The notes below the pieces were generated by a model, which made no database searches, was not told the origin of the DNA, and saw nothing but the letters and a program-made list of their open reading frames with translations. A stretch of 64,000 nt of DNA from Saccopteryx bilineata (lineage: Eukaryota; Chordata; Mammalia; Chiroptera; Emballonuridae): assembly GCF_036850765.1 (NCBI RefSeq), contig NC_089495.1, forward strand, positions 28,984,875-29,048,874. The letters are read 5' to 3'. The position numbers and the translations under genes were made by a program. Below, in pieces: positions 1 through 10,369 of this stretch; the stretch's first letter is position 1; each line of letters opens with the position of its first letter.

Positions 1-720
1 AATCTAAACATGGTACTGGTATACAGATAGACATATAGCCCAATGGAATAGAATTCAAAGTCCAGAAATAAACCCATACGTCTATAGCCAATTGAATTTT
101 GACAAGGATGCTAAGTCCCTTTAAAAAAGAAAGAATAGTCTCTTCAACAAATGATGCTGAGACAACTGAATTTTTCATGCTAGAGAACGAGATTGAATCA
201 TATTTTACACTATATGCAAAGTCACTTAGTAATAAATTGACAACCTAGAGAGAAAAGCTAAAACTATAAAACTTAGAAGAAAAAGAAAACAGAAGGGTAT
301 ATCTTTAAGACCTTAGATTTGGCAATAGAATCTTAGATATGACAGTAAAAGTATGAGTAACAAAAAAATTGAGAGATAAATTGGACTTCATCAAAATTAA
401 AAACTTTTGTGCATCTAGAACACTACCAAGAAAGTGGAAAAAAACATACATAATGGGAGAAAATATTTACAAATCATATATTTAATAAGGGCTTAAAATG
501 AGAATATATAAAATACTCCTACAACTCAACAATAGTAAGAGAGCCCAGTTAGAAAATGGGCAAAGGACTTGAACAGACATTTCTCCAAAAAGACACAAAA
601 ATGGCCAATAAGCACATGAAGAAATGCTCAACCTTATTAATCATTAGGAAAATGAAAATCAAAACTTGAACAACAATATACTACTTCACAGCTACTCAGA
701 TGGCTGCAATTTTTAAAAAA
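1..720 (+). mobile_element. Old L1 3' portion (ORF2 C-terminal region), truncated by window start
   Basis: The sequence follows the end of mammalian L1 ORF2. It contains the block around 'ggcaatagaatcttagatatgac', the 'gacagataaattggacttcatc'-type block near 370-410, and the 'gggcaaaggacttgaacag' block near 560. Translated pieces such as KGLEQTFLQKDTKMANKHMKKC match the ORF2p C-terminal tract in outline, but stop codons break the frame, so it is dead. It continues, after a foreign-looking insert, at 1137. Family assignment is from remembered L1 structure, and the subfamily is not determined. Confidence 0.8.
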
Positions 721-1136
721 ATACATTTGTCACCTGTAACCTGTAAAATGTTAACCAGTGTCACCCCAATAAATTCAATAACAAAAGAAAAAAATAATAA
801 ATCCCATTTATTGAAGATAATAATGATAATAGTTATAACTGCATTTATCCATACTTATTATATGTCTATTCTAAGTATTTTGCATCTCACGTAATAAAAA
901 AATTATATGTAGTACCTGAAAATAAATAAATATTTATTCAGCATTATATTATGATATTAGGTAAAATCCAATGCAACACTAATTTCTAAATTATTATAGT
1001 ACAAAATATACATAAATATAAACATATTGCAGACCTTGATATGACAGCAAGAGAAAGGATACACATACAACTATTATCATGAATAAAAATTACCTTAAAG
1101 GTAAAAAAATAAATAAACTAATAAAAATCAATGGAA
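721..1136. other. AT-rich sequence interrupting the L1
   Basis: About 415 bp of A/T-rich DNA separates the two halves of the L1. Near 755-780 it has 'ccagtgtcaccccaataaattc', which resembles an L1 3'-UTR tail, so part of it may be a second, 5'-truncated L1 tail. The small 64-codon frame at 700-894 has no recognisable content. No gene is seen. Confidence 0.5.
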
Positions 1137-1755
1137 TATAGCAAGTGTTGACAGGACTTTAGAGAAGCTGGAACACTCATACATTGCTGATGGGGCTGGA
1201 GTGATGGAGCGTCTGTAGAAAACAGGTTGCCTGTTCTCAAAAAGTTAAACACTTACCATATGACCCAGGATTTCCCCTCCTAGAGATGAAACCAAAGGAA
1301 TTCAAAACAAGGACTCATACTGATACTTGTATGCTAATGTTCATTGTAGTGTTACAGTAGCTAAAGGGTGAACATTTTTTTTTTTTGCCCATCAACAGAT
1401 AAATGGAAAAACAAAATGTGGTCTAAACAGTGAAATATTACTCAGCCATAAAAGGAATGAAAGTGTAATACGTGGATGAACCTTGAAAACATTATGGTAA
1501 GTGAAATAAACCAGACACAAAAGGACAAATATTGTATAATTCTACTTATATAAAATATCTAGAATAGGAAAATTCAAAGAGACAGAAAGCAGATTAGAAA
1601 TTATCATAGACTGAGAGGAGTGGGGATAAGGAGTTGTTGCTTCATAAGTACCGAATTTCTGTTTGGAGGGATGAAAATATTTCGGAAAGAAGTAATAGTA
1701 ATGAACTGGCAACATCACAAATGTGCTATGGCCAATTTTATAAATAAATAAATAA
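1137..1755 (+). mobile_element. Old L1 3' end, continuation of the copy at 1-720
   Basis: It resumes at 'agcaagtgttgacaggac' and runs through the conserved L1 landmarks 'ccatatgacccaggatttcc', 'caacagataaatgg', 'aatattactcagccataaa' and 'acattatggtaagtgaaat'. It ends in a 3' UTR and a short (aaat)n tail near 1740-1755. Decay and indels mark an old insertion. Confidence 0.8.
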
Positions 1756-2446
1756 GGGCTTAGAACTGAAGGGTATCTAGAGAGATAGGAAAACTGAATC
1801 CATATCTCAGCCCTGCCAAGGCCCAGTGTGTGACCTCGGACAAGTCACCTCACCTGAATCGTCAAAGCAAGGCCCCTATTCACCAGATCTGGAGGCCAGA
1901 GAGAGAGGGGTTTTTTGTAGTGCCGTTTGCATCATTTGAGACTTCACTGTCTCATAGACCTGCAGTGAACACACCCAGTACAGCCCCGATGTGAAGCGGC
2001 ATTACACTTGACAATGGAGGATGATTCATTAAATATACATGTAGGTGGGACTCCCCTTTTATTCTTCTACAAGACTTTTTCTTACAAATAAATATCTCAG
2101 TCACAAAAATGAAATTGTCAAACTGTGTGTCCTGTTTTATTTGTTTAGGGAAATAAATCCACAACCTCCCTGACAGGCCCTGAAAGGACATGAGCAAACT
2201 CTAGGTCTGGTGCTATAATTGGCCCCAGGGGCACTCCCTTTACATAGACGCTGCTTCTGCAAAAAGGTTTCCCTGCTGGGTCCACTTTCCTCCAACAAAA
2301 ACTGAGCACTGCAAAAGAACCTGGCAAAATCCAGACAGACTGGTGGTCTCACACTATCCCTTATAACATCAACAGGAAATCTCCTTCTGAATTATGTCTG
2401 TCTTTTCACTCTTTTAACCACATTCTAATCATATTAACAGATAGAA
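1756..2446. other. Single-copy sequence with one MIR fragment
   Basis: About 1785-1865 is a plus-strand MIR piece, with core 'gtgtgacctcggacaagtcacctcacctga'-like spacing. The rest has no repeat or gene that I recognise. The overlapping minus-strand frames at 1952-2352 lack a recognisable domain. Confidence 0.5.
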
Positions 2447-2458
2447 ACCCACTTTCAG

Positions 2459-3627
2459 AGAAATGGCGCCGTAAGGAGCGATACCAATAAATCTCCCCCA
2501 AAATTCAACAAGATCTTCAACCAGAGACAGAAAAATCTTTCCTTGGAGCCTCCAGAAGTTCCACACTAAACGCGAAGGCGGAGACAGCAGCAACCCCATA
2601 GCTGGATCATCAGGCTGCTAATTCAGGAAGAAAAGACTTCTAGGAGAGAGGCTCCGGGAAAACGGACTCTCCCACTCTTGGAGCCTGCAAATGCTAATGA
2701 GCCTCGACTGCCAACAAGACTGAAGCCCAATATATGACATCGCCATAGAGACCTACCAACTGCAAACCTCTACCTAAGCGTGCCACAGGGGCAGAACCCA
2801 GGGTACAGAATCACCGACCAGGAAGAGGGAGAGAAAAGAAAAAGCAAGAAGATAACCTCTCAAAATCAAGAATAATCCACAGACTTTATAACCTATCCCA
2901 TTTTATTATATTTGTTCGTTTGTTTCTTTTCTTGTCTTGATTATTTTCTTCCTCTTCCAATCTGGTCGTTTAATTCTCTGCCGGTCTTACTCTCTCCTCT
3001 CCTTGAACTACACTACCCATAAGTGTTACATCTCCCATTATCTTTCCTTTTTTCTTCCTTTCTCTCTATGAGGTTGCACTCCAAAACCCTTAACTCTTTC
3101 TCTCCTTTTGTTCTTTTTTCTTTTTTCTTCTTTTTGTGTTTTCCTTTCTTTCTTTCTCCCTCTATATTAGTTTCTTCTTTTCTCCTTTATTTTTCCTCTC
3201 ATTTAATCCTCAATCACGAACAAATATTTTTATTTTGGTACTCAAATTTTTCTTTGTGGCACTTTGGGGGTTTTTACTTTGCTTTTTTTAACTCACTATC
3301 AGTGCTCCCAACCCTGGCCCTCCATTTTATCTAGGTTTTGCTCCACTAAATACAATAGTAATTTTTTTCCCTTTTTCCTGTTTCCCTCTTATTCCTCTCA
3401 TTATATCTCTTAGTCAACCGTCACCTAAAAGCAAATCATTTTATTCTTGACCCAAATTTTTTCCTTTTTTGCATTTTGTGGGTCCATACCCCCTTTTTTT
3501 GCCCCTTTATCACTTCTCCCCAACTCAGGCCCTCCATTATAGGTAGTTTTTGTTCTATTTAGCACAATATAATTCACAGTTCACCACAAGAAGGAGGGGA
3601 GAGGAGAGGAGAGGGAAAAGGGGGGGG
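2459..3627 (+). mobile_element. Retroposed L1 5'-UTR-like segment flanked by a 12-bp TSD
   Basis: The segment begins 'agaaatggcgccgtaagg' and passes through a purine-rich leader. It then becomes strongly pyrimidine-rich with two diverged tandem units about 212 bp apart (the 'ggccctccatt' landmarks at about 3317 and 3529). It ends in a GA/G-rich tail (3590-3627). The 12 bases ACCCACTTTCAG occur at 2447-2458 and again at 3628-3639, as expected of target-primed reverse transcription. The composition and tandem pyrimidine monomers resemble the 5' UTR of a laurasiatherian L1, yet no ORF1 or ORF2 follows. Boundaries are firm because of the TSD. The L1 5'-UTR identity is inference. An LTR is unlikely because the ends are not TG...CA and the TSD is too long. 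Confidence 0.5.
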
Positions 3628-3639
3628 ACCCACTTTCAG

Positions 3640-4639
3640 GCCAGGAAAGAGAAGACCCTTCCTGACCATTTAAAGAGTTCGCCCGACCCAAAGTCTTGGA
3701 GGCCTCCCTCGTTCATGGGCATGGCTGTGCCTAGAATGCTACTATAAGGGAAGAAGGCCCACTGGTGTGCATTCACACGCCCGTAGCCACCTGGCCAGCA
3801 GCTGATACCTTCTTCCTTGGGGTGAAGCTAATTCTTTACTCTGGCGTATTTTCCTAACCAGTGTGTCATGGGATGAAAAAGACAGGAACACACAGGTGCT
3901 GGGTCCCCGTGTGTATCTCTAGGCCCATTACCCTATCTGTCATCTCAGCCTTCATCCACATGGCCTGACACTAATTGCTTGATAAATGATACTTTGTTTT
4001 CCTCCTCTAGAACAAATCTATCAAATCCTGATTGTTTGGGGTTTGTTTGACTCTAGGGGTTAGATTCCTGCAGATTTTGAAATCCTCAGAGTACGGACAT
4101 TTTTGGGGCCACGGACAGTGGTGAGCGGTGCAGCCCCTCAGGCTGGACTCTTTCCCGGTTCCAGTTCACTTGCACCTCTTGGCCAATCAAAGCCACTCCA
4201 TTAGCCCTCAGATCTTCAAATAAATAGGCCTTTCCGGCTTAATCTTTAGGTTCCAACTTTAATATCTGGCCTAGGTTGCTAGATTGCATCTTAAGCTTCA
4301 AGCTGCTGCCAGTTCTCCAGACCCAGAAACCTTCCACATGCCTTTTTGTAGGATTAGAAACCAATCTTTTAGTCGACTGCTCTCTTATATGGGGTTATAG
4401 CTTCTTATTCGAGTCTTCCTGTCAGCAATGTGATCCAGTTTCTTCTGGTGTCTTATGACATTTTTTGCCTTGAATGTCAGATACTAAGATTGCTATCCCA
4501 GTCTTCTTTTTGTTTATATTCTCCCGGAATATCTTTTTCTATCTATCCTTTTATTGTCCTCTTTCTTGTATCATTTAAAATGTCTCTCTTGTAAACAATC
4601 TATTGCTGATCTTTTATAATTCAATCTGAGAATGTGTCT
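3640..4639. other. Single-copy sequence, nothing recognised
   Basis: I see no repeat family, gene or strong motif in this kilobase. Short frames at 3550-3747 and 4276-4458 have no domain content. Confidence 0.4.
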
Positions 4640-4799
4640 TTTTTCAACTGTGCTAAAATGTGCATAATATAAATTTACCATTTTAGCCATTTTTAAACAT
4701 GCAGTTCAGGAGCATTAAATGCATTCATATTGGTGTGCAACAATTGCCACTATTCATCTCAAGAACACTTTTTTATCTTGAAAAACTGAAGCTCTATAC

Positions 4800-5149
4800 C
4801 AGGGGTAGTCAACCTTTTTATACCTTCCGCCCACTTTTGTATCTCTGTTAGTAGTAAAATTTTCTAACCGCCCACCGGTTCCACAGTAATGGTGATTTAT
4901 AAAGTAGAGAAGTAACTTTACTTTATAAAATTTATAAAGCAGAGTTACAGCAAGTTAAAGCATATAATAATAATTACTTACCAAGTACTTTATGTCAGAT
5001 TTTTGCTGTTTGGCAGAATAAATCTTTATAAAACAACTTACTATAGTTAAATCTACCTTTTTATTTATACTTTGGTTGCTCCGCTACTGCCCACCATGAA
5101 AGCTGGAGCGCCCACTAGTGGGTGGTAGGGACCAGGTTGACTACCACTG
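4800..5149. mobile_element. Non-autonomous hAT element (350 bp), intact ends
   Basis: Left end is CAGGGGTAGTCAACCTTTTT and right end is ...GGTTGACTACCACTG, giving terminal inverted repeats CAG(G/T)GGTAGTCAACC. The 8-bp TSD CTCTATAC is perfect at 4792-4799 and 5150-5157, with central TA. The interior is AT-rich with no transposase. It sits inside the antisense L1. These are the hallmarks of a hAT MITE. Confidence 0.92.
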
Positions 5150-5272
5150 CTCTATACCATTAAACAAGAATCCCCCATTTTTCCCCACTCCCAACCCCTG
5201 GCAACCACCATTCTACTTTCTATCTCTAGAAACTTGCCTATTCTAGTTACCTCATATGAGTGGGGTCATACA

Positions 5273-5545
5273 CAGAGGCGGATTTAATGGCAGGTGCGCC
5301 GGGCACGCGCCCTGGGCCCTGACTTCTGAAGGGTCTCACAAAACTCCAACTTTACACTTTTTTCTAATGATACCAAATTTGGTTTCACATGTGCAATTTT
5401 AACATTAATAGTACATAAGATTTTTTTTATTTATTTAAAAATATGGTTAACATGTATTTTTATTTTCCCTGTCTCTCTCTTATTTTTAAGGGGCCCAATA
5501 TTTTCTTCTATGCCCAGGGCTTCAACCAACCTTAATCAGCCTCTG
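5273..5545. mobile_element. Second, different hAT-like MITE (273 bp)
   Basis: Ends are CAGAGGCGGATTTAA and ...TTAATCAGCCTCTG, an imperfect terminal inverted repeat. The flanks gtcataca (5265-5272) and atcatata (5546-5553) match at 6 of 8, a decayed 8-bp TSD. Complementary subterminal blocks (cgccgggcacgcgccctgggc and gcccagggc) are also visible. No coding sequence is seen. It is older than the neighbour at 4800, judging by the TSD decay. Confidence 0.8.
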
Positions 5546-5558
5546 ATCATATAGTATT

Positions 5559-5562
<4 letters not shown>

Positions 5563-5595
<33 letters not shown>
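5563..5595. repeat. (TG)n microsatellite
   Basis: About 16 uninterrupted TG dinucleotides lie inside the antisense L1. Confidence 0.97.
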
Positions 5596-5597
<2 letters not shown>

Positions 5598-6045
5598 CTT
5601 TTCACTTAGCATGTCTTCAAGCGTCATCCACATTGTAGCATGTGTCAGAATTCTCTACCTAGTTAGGACTAAATAATATTTTATTATATGTGTGTAGAGC
5701 ACATTTTGTTGAACCATCCATCTCCCAGTGGACACTTGGGTTGCTTCCACTTTTTGACTATTGGGAATAATGCTGCCATGAACATGGGTGTACAACTATC
5801 TCTTCAAGTCTCTGCTCTCAATTCTTTTGGTAAATACCCAGAAGTGGAATTGCTGGATCATATGGCAGTTCTATTTTTATTTTTAGTTTGGAATCCCCAT
5901 ACTGTTTTTCAGAGCAGCTGCATGCACCATTTTACATTCCAGCAACACGGTGCGAGGGTTCTAATTTCTCCACCTTCTGGCCAACCCTTGCTATTTTCTG
6001 TTTTTATTTTAGTAGTCATCCTAATAAATGTGAGAAGACAGAGAA

Positions 6046-7681
6046 TTCACCTTTTAATTCAACTCATTTAGATTTATTTAAGCATTGTTACATTATGATT
6101 TATTTTTTTATTTTGATTTATTCACTTCCCATAGTGTTTTGCATTTCTCCCTCCTTTCTAGCTTCCCGTTGAGCAGATCAAGTTCTTTATGCCTGAAATG
6201 CATATTAAATAGGCCCTGATGTTTCTAATTCTCCTCTCTGTGTACCTTAGCATTTGGGGAGAGAACTCCTCAATCTTGTATTTTACTGATGTTGCTGTTA
6301 TTTTATTCTTTATATTATGAGCTTTGTCTCAATAATACTTTTGTCATCTCTAATACTTTCAACTGATTTTTTATAATTTCTATCTTGTGCTGCATTCTGC
6401 TAATATTTTCCTTTATTATGTGATGTATTTATTTTGCTTATCTTAAGTGATTGTCAACTTATTCTAGTAATTCTACTTTAGTGGGTATGTATCATTCAAC
6501 TTGCTTCTTTCTTTTTTATGGGTTATGTCTCTTAAATGTTTCATTATTTTAACCTGCAAGCTCCTTTCCTTACTTTTGGGGATTTCAGCACTCACCAGAT
6601 TGGGTATACTGGTGAAGGGCCATAGGTCAAGTTGTTATCTTTGTTCCACTAAAAAAAATTGTAAAGCAGTGAACCCAGAAATGAAGATTCCTGGTCATCA
6701 CAAAACCACTGCTGGTTCCCTGTGCTGCCACTTCATGTGTGGAGAAGTGAAGGTCTAATGCTTTGGTCAGCCCACACGTGCTTCCATTCGCTCTGCACTG
6801 CCCTCAGAGAAAGGACTACAGACTGTGGTCTTCTGTGTTATTACAGTGGCAAAGGTGATGACAGTCTCAGGCAACACGTGAGAAGGGCAAGAGCAGATAG
6901 AGTCCTCAGTCTCTCCTCTCACCTGCGCCCCAGGCTTCAGCCACTCCCTGCACACACACACACAAACACACACACTCACATCCAGTACACCACAACCTTC
7001 CATTTCCTTAGGACTTGTCCCCGGTTCTCATGTGATCATCAGCTCCTCTGATGCGTGCTTTACTGTCAAATGCTAGTTCACCATCATGATAGGAATGCCC
7101 AGTGGGGTCTGATGCCTGAAGGCTCCTTAGCACTAACTGGAAGATGATCTGACTCTTGAACATTTTATGTCCCTGGATGGACCATTTTAGAGCTTGTCCA
7201 ATCCAATTTGTTTCTCTTGCTTTAAAAAATAATGTGTGCAGCGCGGATGCAAATCATATTGATGTCAAAACATAAAACACAGGCATTCGTGTTTTCTCAT
7301 ATGTGTGAAGGTCCCAAATGCCCAGATGTGTTCATTTCTTTTTACATTTTATTGCATTCCTGGGTGAACTAACATGGTCCTCACATCAAACCTGTGACAT
7401 AGGCAAGACAGGAAATATTGTTCTTGACTTACCTGAGAGGAAACTGCGGGCAAGAGAAATAAAGATTCTGCAAAGGCCGTACCACCCAGTAGCCTATGCT
7501 CTTTCCGCTGTGGCTTAACATTCCCTGGGGACAGTAGTCCCCATTATTCAAAGAACAAAGTCAAGATGGCAAATAAGGAAAAAAGATATAGATATAGATA
7601 TATATAGATATATAAGTTATCCATCAGATTTAACACTTTACACATCATGAGGCACTTTTCACATGCATTATTTATTTAATA
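6046..7681. other. Single-copy sequence with short simple repeats
   Basis: 6046-6600 is AT-rich and may be decayed repeat, but I cannot name it. (CA)n lies at 6951-6980 and a (gatata)n tract at 7582-7614. Short overlapping frames at 6501-7051 and 7318-7518 have no domain content. No exon is supported. Confidence 0.45.
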
Positions 7682-7694
7682 TATATACAAGCTA

Positions 7695-8036
7695 GCCTGA
7701 CCAGGCGGTGGCGCAGTGGATAGAGTTGGACTGGGATGCAGAGAACCCAGGTTCGAGGCTCTGAGGTCGCCAGCTTGAGCAAGGGCTCATCTGACTTGAG
7801 CAAAAGCTCACCAGCTTGAGCCCAAGGTCACTGGCTTGAGCAAGGGGTTACTCAGTCTGCTGAAGGCCCACGGTCAAGGCATGTATGAGGAGGCAATCAA
7901 TGAACAACTAAGGTGTTGCAATTCGCAACGAAAAACTAATGATTGATGCTTCTCATCTCTCCGTTCCTGTCTCTCTGTCCCTGTCTATCCCTCTCTCTGA
8001 CTCTCTCTCTGTCTCTAAATATATATATATTGGCCA
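7695..8036 (+). mobile_element. SINE-G copy at an L1 5' junction
   Basis: A tRNA-derived SINE starts GCCTGACCAGGCGGTGGCG. It has an A-box-like TGGCGCAGTGG and a B-box-like GGTTCGAGGC, then four internal 'CTTGAG' segments. The conserved body reads CAATCAATGAACAACTAAGG, followed by a CT-rich tail ending in an AT tract. The bases immediately before it (TATATACAAGCTA, 7682-7694) are also the 3' TSD of the L1 that follows. A weaker third copy lies after the SINE at 8037-8049, matching 10 of 13. Confidence 0.9.
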
Positions 8037-8513
8037 TACATACAGGCTGGCCAAAAACTCACAACAGAGAACAGAAAGCCTCTTTTATAACTGGTGCTGG
8101 GAAAATTGAAAAGCCACATGCAAAAGGATGAAACTTGACTACAGTTTGTCCCCCTGCATAAAAATTAATTCAAAATGGATCAAAGACCTAAAAATAAGAT
8201 CTGAAACAATAAGTTACAAAGGAGAAAACATAGGTACTAAACTTATGGACCTTGGGTATAGAGAACATTTTATGAATTTGACCCTAAAGGCAAGGGAAAT
8301 AAAGGGAACAATAAATGAATGGGACTATATTAAACTAAAAAACTTCTTTATAGCAAAAGAAGCCACGAACAAAACAAAAAGACAGCCAACAAACTGGGAA
8401 TTGATATTCACAAACAACAGCTCTGACAACAGGTTAATACTTAAAATATATAAAGAACTCACAAAGCTCAACAACAAACAAGCAAGCAATCCAATTAAAA
8501 AATGGGGAGAGGG

Positions 8514-8712
8514 GCCTGACCTGTGGTGGCACAGTGGATGGGGTGTCGACCTGGGAATGCTGAAGTCACCGGTTCGAAGCCCTGGGCTTGCCTGGTCAAG
8601 GCACGTATGGGAGTTGATGCTTCCAGCTCCTCCCCACCTTCTCCCTCTGTCTCTCTCTCTCCTCTCTCTTTCTCCCTCTCTGTCTTTCTCTCTCCTCTCT
8701 AAAATGAATTTA
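8514..8712 (+). mobile_element. SINE-S copy, in-frame insert in L1 ORF2 remnant
   Basis: The head GCCTGACCTGTGGTGGC is followed by GGTTCGAAGCCCTGGGC, GTTGATGCTTCCAGCTCC and a CT-rich tail. The 17-bp TSD AAAAAATGGGGAGAGGG is perfect at 8497-8513 and 8713-8729. Insert plus TSD adds 216 bp (72 codons), so the host L1 reading frame continues unbroken through it. Confidence 0.95.
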
Positions 8713-8987
8713 AAAAAATGGGGAGAGGGTCTGAACAGACACTTCTCTCATGAAGACATACAAACAACAAATAGATATATAAAAATATGCTCGTTTTTGC
8801 TAGCTGTTAGAGAAATGCAAACCAAAACTACACCTCACACCTGTTAGATTGGCTGTTATCAACAAGACAGGTAATAAAAAGTGTTGGAGAGGTTGTGGAG
8901 AAAAAAGAATGCTCATTCACTGCTGGTGGGAATGTTAACTGGTACATTCCTCAAAGTATGGTGGTTCCTCAAAAATTTAGGAATAGA

Positions 8988-9425
8988 GTCTGACCAGGTG
9001 GTGGCACAGTGGATAGAGGGTTGGACTGGGATGCAGAGTAGCCAGGTTCGAAACCCCGAGCACTGGCTTGAGCGCAAGTTCATCTGGCTTGAGTGTGGGG
9101 TCACTGGCTTGAGTGTGGGATCATAAACATGACTCCATGGTCGCTGGCTTGAGGCCAAAGATCACTGGATTAAAGCCCAAGGTTGCAGGCTTGAGCTCAA
9201 GGTAACTGGTTTGAGCAAGGGGCCACTCATTCTGCTATAACCCTCCAGTCAAGGCATATATGAGAAAGCAATCAATGAACAAATGAGGTACCACAATGAA
9301 GAATTGATGTTTCTCATCTCTCTCCCTTTCTGTCTGCCTGTCCCTATCTATCCTTCTCTCTGGCTCTCTGGCTCTCTCTGGCTCTGTCACAAAAAAATAA
9401 AATAAATAATAATAATAATAATAAT
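8988..9425 (+). mobile_element. SINE-G copy, long form
   Basis: The head is GTCTGACCAGGTGGTGG. Its middle carries more CTTGAG repeats than the copy at 7695, plus an extra 'catgactccatggtcgctgg' segment, followed by 'aatcaatgaacaaatgagg'. The tail is CT-rich and ends (aat)n. The target copy 'aatag' appears on both sides. It is nested in the L1. Confidence 0.88.
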
Positions 9426-9706
9426 AGAATTACCACAAGACCCAGCAATCCCTGAAAAACATGAAAACATTGTTACACAAACACACATGCACTCCCATGT
9501 TCATTGCAGCATTATTCACAGTGGCCAAGACATAGAAACAACCAAAGTGCTCTTTGATAGAGGATTAGGTATAGAGGATGTGATACATATATACAATGGA
9601 ATACTACTCAGCCATAAGAAATGATGATATATTGCCATTTGCAACAACATGGATAGACCTTGAGAACATTATGCTAAGTGAAATAAGTAATTCAAAAAGA
9701 GCTATG

Positions 9707-10086
9707 GGCCCTGGCTGGTAGGCTCAGCAGTAGAGCGTCGGCCTGGCGTGTGGGGGACCCGGGTTCGATTCCCGGCCAGGGCACATAGGAGAAGCGCCCA
9801 TTTGCTTCTCCACCCCCCACCCCCATCCTTCCTCTCTGTCTCTCTCTTTCCCTCCCGCAGCCGAGGCTCCATTGGAGCAAAGATGGCCCGGGCGCTGGGG
9901 ATGGCTCCTTGGCCTCTGCCCAAGGCGCTGGAGTGGCTCTGGTCACGGCAGAGCGACGCCCCAGAGGGGCAGAGCGTTGCCCCCTGGTGGGCGTGCCGGG
10001 TGGATCCCGGTCGGGTGCATGCGGGAGTCTGTCTGACTGTCTCTCCCCGTTTCCAGCTTCAGAAAAAAAAAAAATACAAAAAAAAA
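9707..10086 (+). mobile_element. SINE-R copy, young
   Basis: The tRNA-like head GCCCTGGCTGG...GGTTCGATTCCCGGCCAGGGC is followed by the 'ggagaagcgcccatttgc' body, 'cattggagcaaagatggc', a CpG-rich middle and 'ccgtttccagcttcag' plus poly(A). The perfect 13-bp TSD AAAAAGAGCTATG lies at 9694-9706 and 10087-10099. Retained CpGs and the perfect TSD suggest recent insertion. Overlapping frames on both strands here are SINE artefacts. Confidence 0.96.
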
Positions 10087-10369
10087 AAAAAGAGCTATGA
10101 ATTTTATGATTTCATACATAGGTGGAATATAAATATGAGACTCATGGACATAGACAAAAATGAAGTGGTTTCCAGAGGAAGGGTGTGGGAGGAAAGAGGG
10201 ATAAATATATGGTGACAGAAAATTATTTGACTTTGGGTGATGATGGGCACAGAACACAATCAACTGTTCAAATGCTATAGAGATGTTGATCTGAACCTGA
10301 TGTATTCTTATTGTACAATGTTAGAAATAATAATAACAATAATAATAATAATAATGTATATACAAGCTA

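Larger units (their letters stand above)
4640..6045 (-). mobile_element. Antisense L1 3' region, split by two hAT insertions
   Basis: Reading the plus strand gives the reverse complement of a classic old L1 3' end. Landmarks are 'accattttagccatttttaaa', 'cctggcaaccaccattctac', 'agtggggtcatac', 'gacacttgggttgcttccac' (5730-5750), 'ggaattgctggatcatatgg' and 'ccattttacattccagcaac'. The copy is interrupted by elements at 4800-5149 and 5273-5545 and by a TG tract. The 127-codon plus-strand frame at 5688-6071 is antisense L1 and not a gene. Confidence 0.85.
8050..10356 (+). mobile_element. 5'-truncated L1 3' end with nested SINEs
   Basis: The L1 ORF2 C-terminal region starts near 'ggtgctgggaaaattg' and keeps readable protein, for example INEWDYIKLKNFFIAKE and RQPTNWELIF (about residues 65-95 of the 8128 frame). 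It runs to the typical 3' landmarks 'tactactcagccataag' and 'attatgctaagtgaaataag', then a 3' UTR and an (aataat)n tail at 10327-10356. The 13-bp TSD TATATACAAGCTA is perfect at 7682-7694 and 10357-10369. SINEs at 8514, 8988 and 9707 were inserted into it, so the L1 is older than all three. Confidence 0.9.

Noticed and set aside
2459..3627. Solo retroviral LTR
   Set aside because: It has no TG...CA ends, and a 12-bp TSD is too long for retroviral integration, which leaves 4-6 bp.
5688..6172. 127- and 94-codon plus frames
   Set aside because: This is antisense L1 sequence.
8128..8847. 239-codon plus-strand frame, longest in the window
   Set aside because: It is a dead L1 ORF2 C-terminal remnant read through a SINE-S insert, not a host gene.
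9707..9782. Functional tRNA gene
   Set aside because: The tRNA-like fold is the head of a SINE-R with a body, A-tail and TSD. The same applies at 12479, 22752 and 29974.
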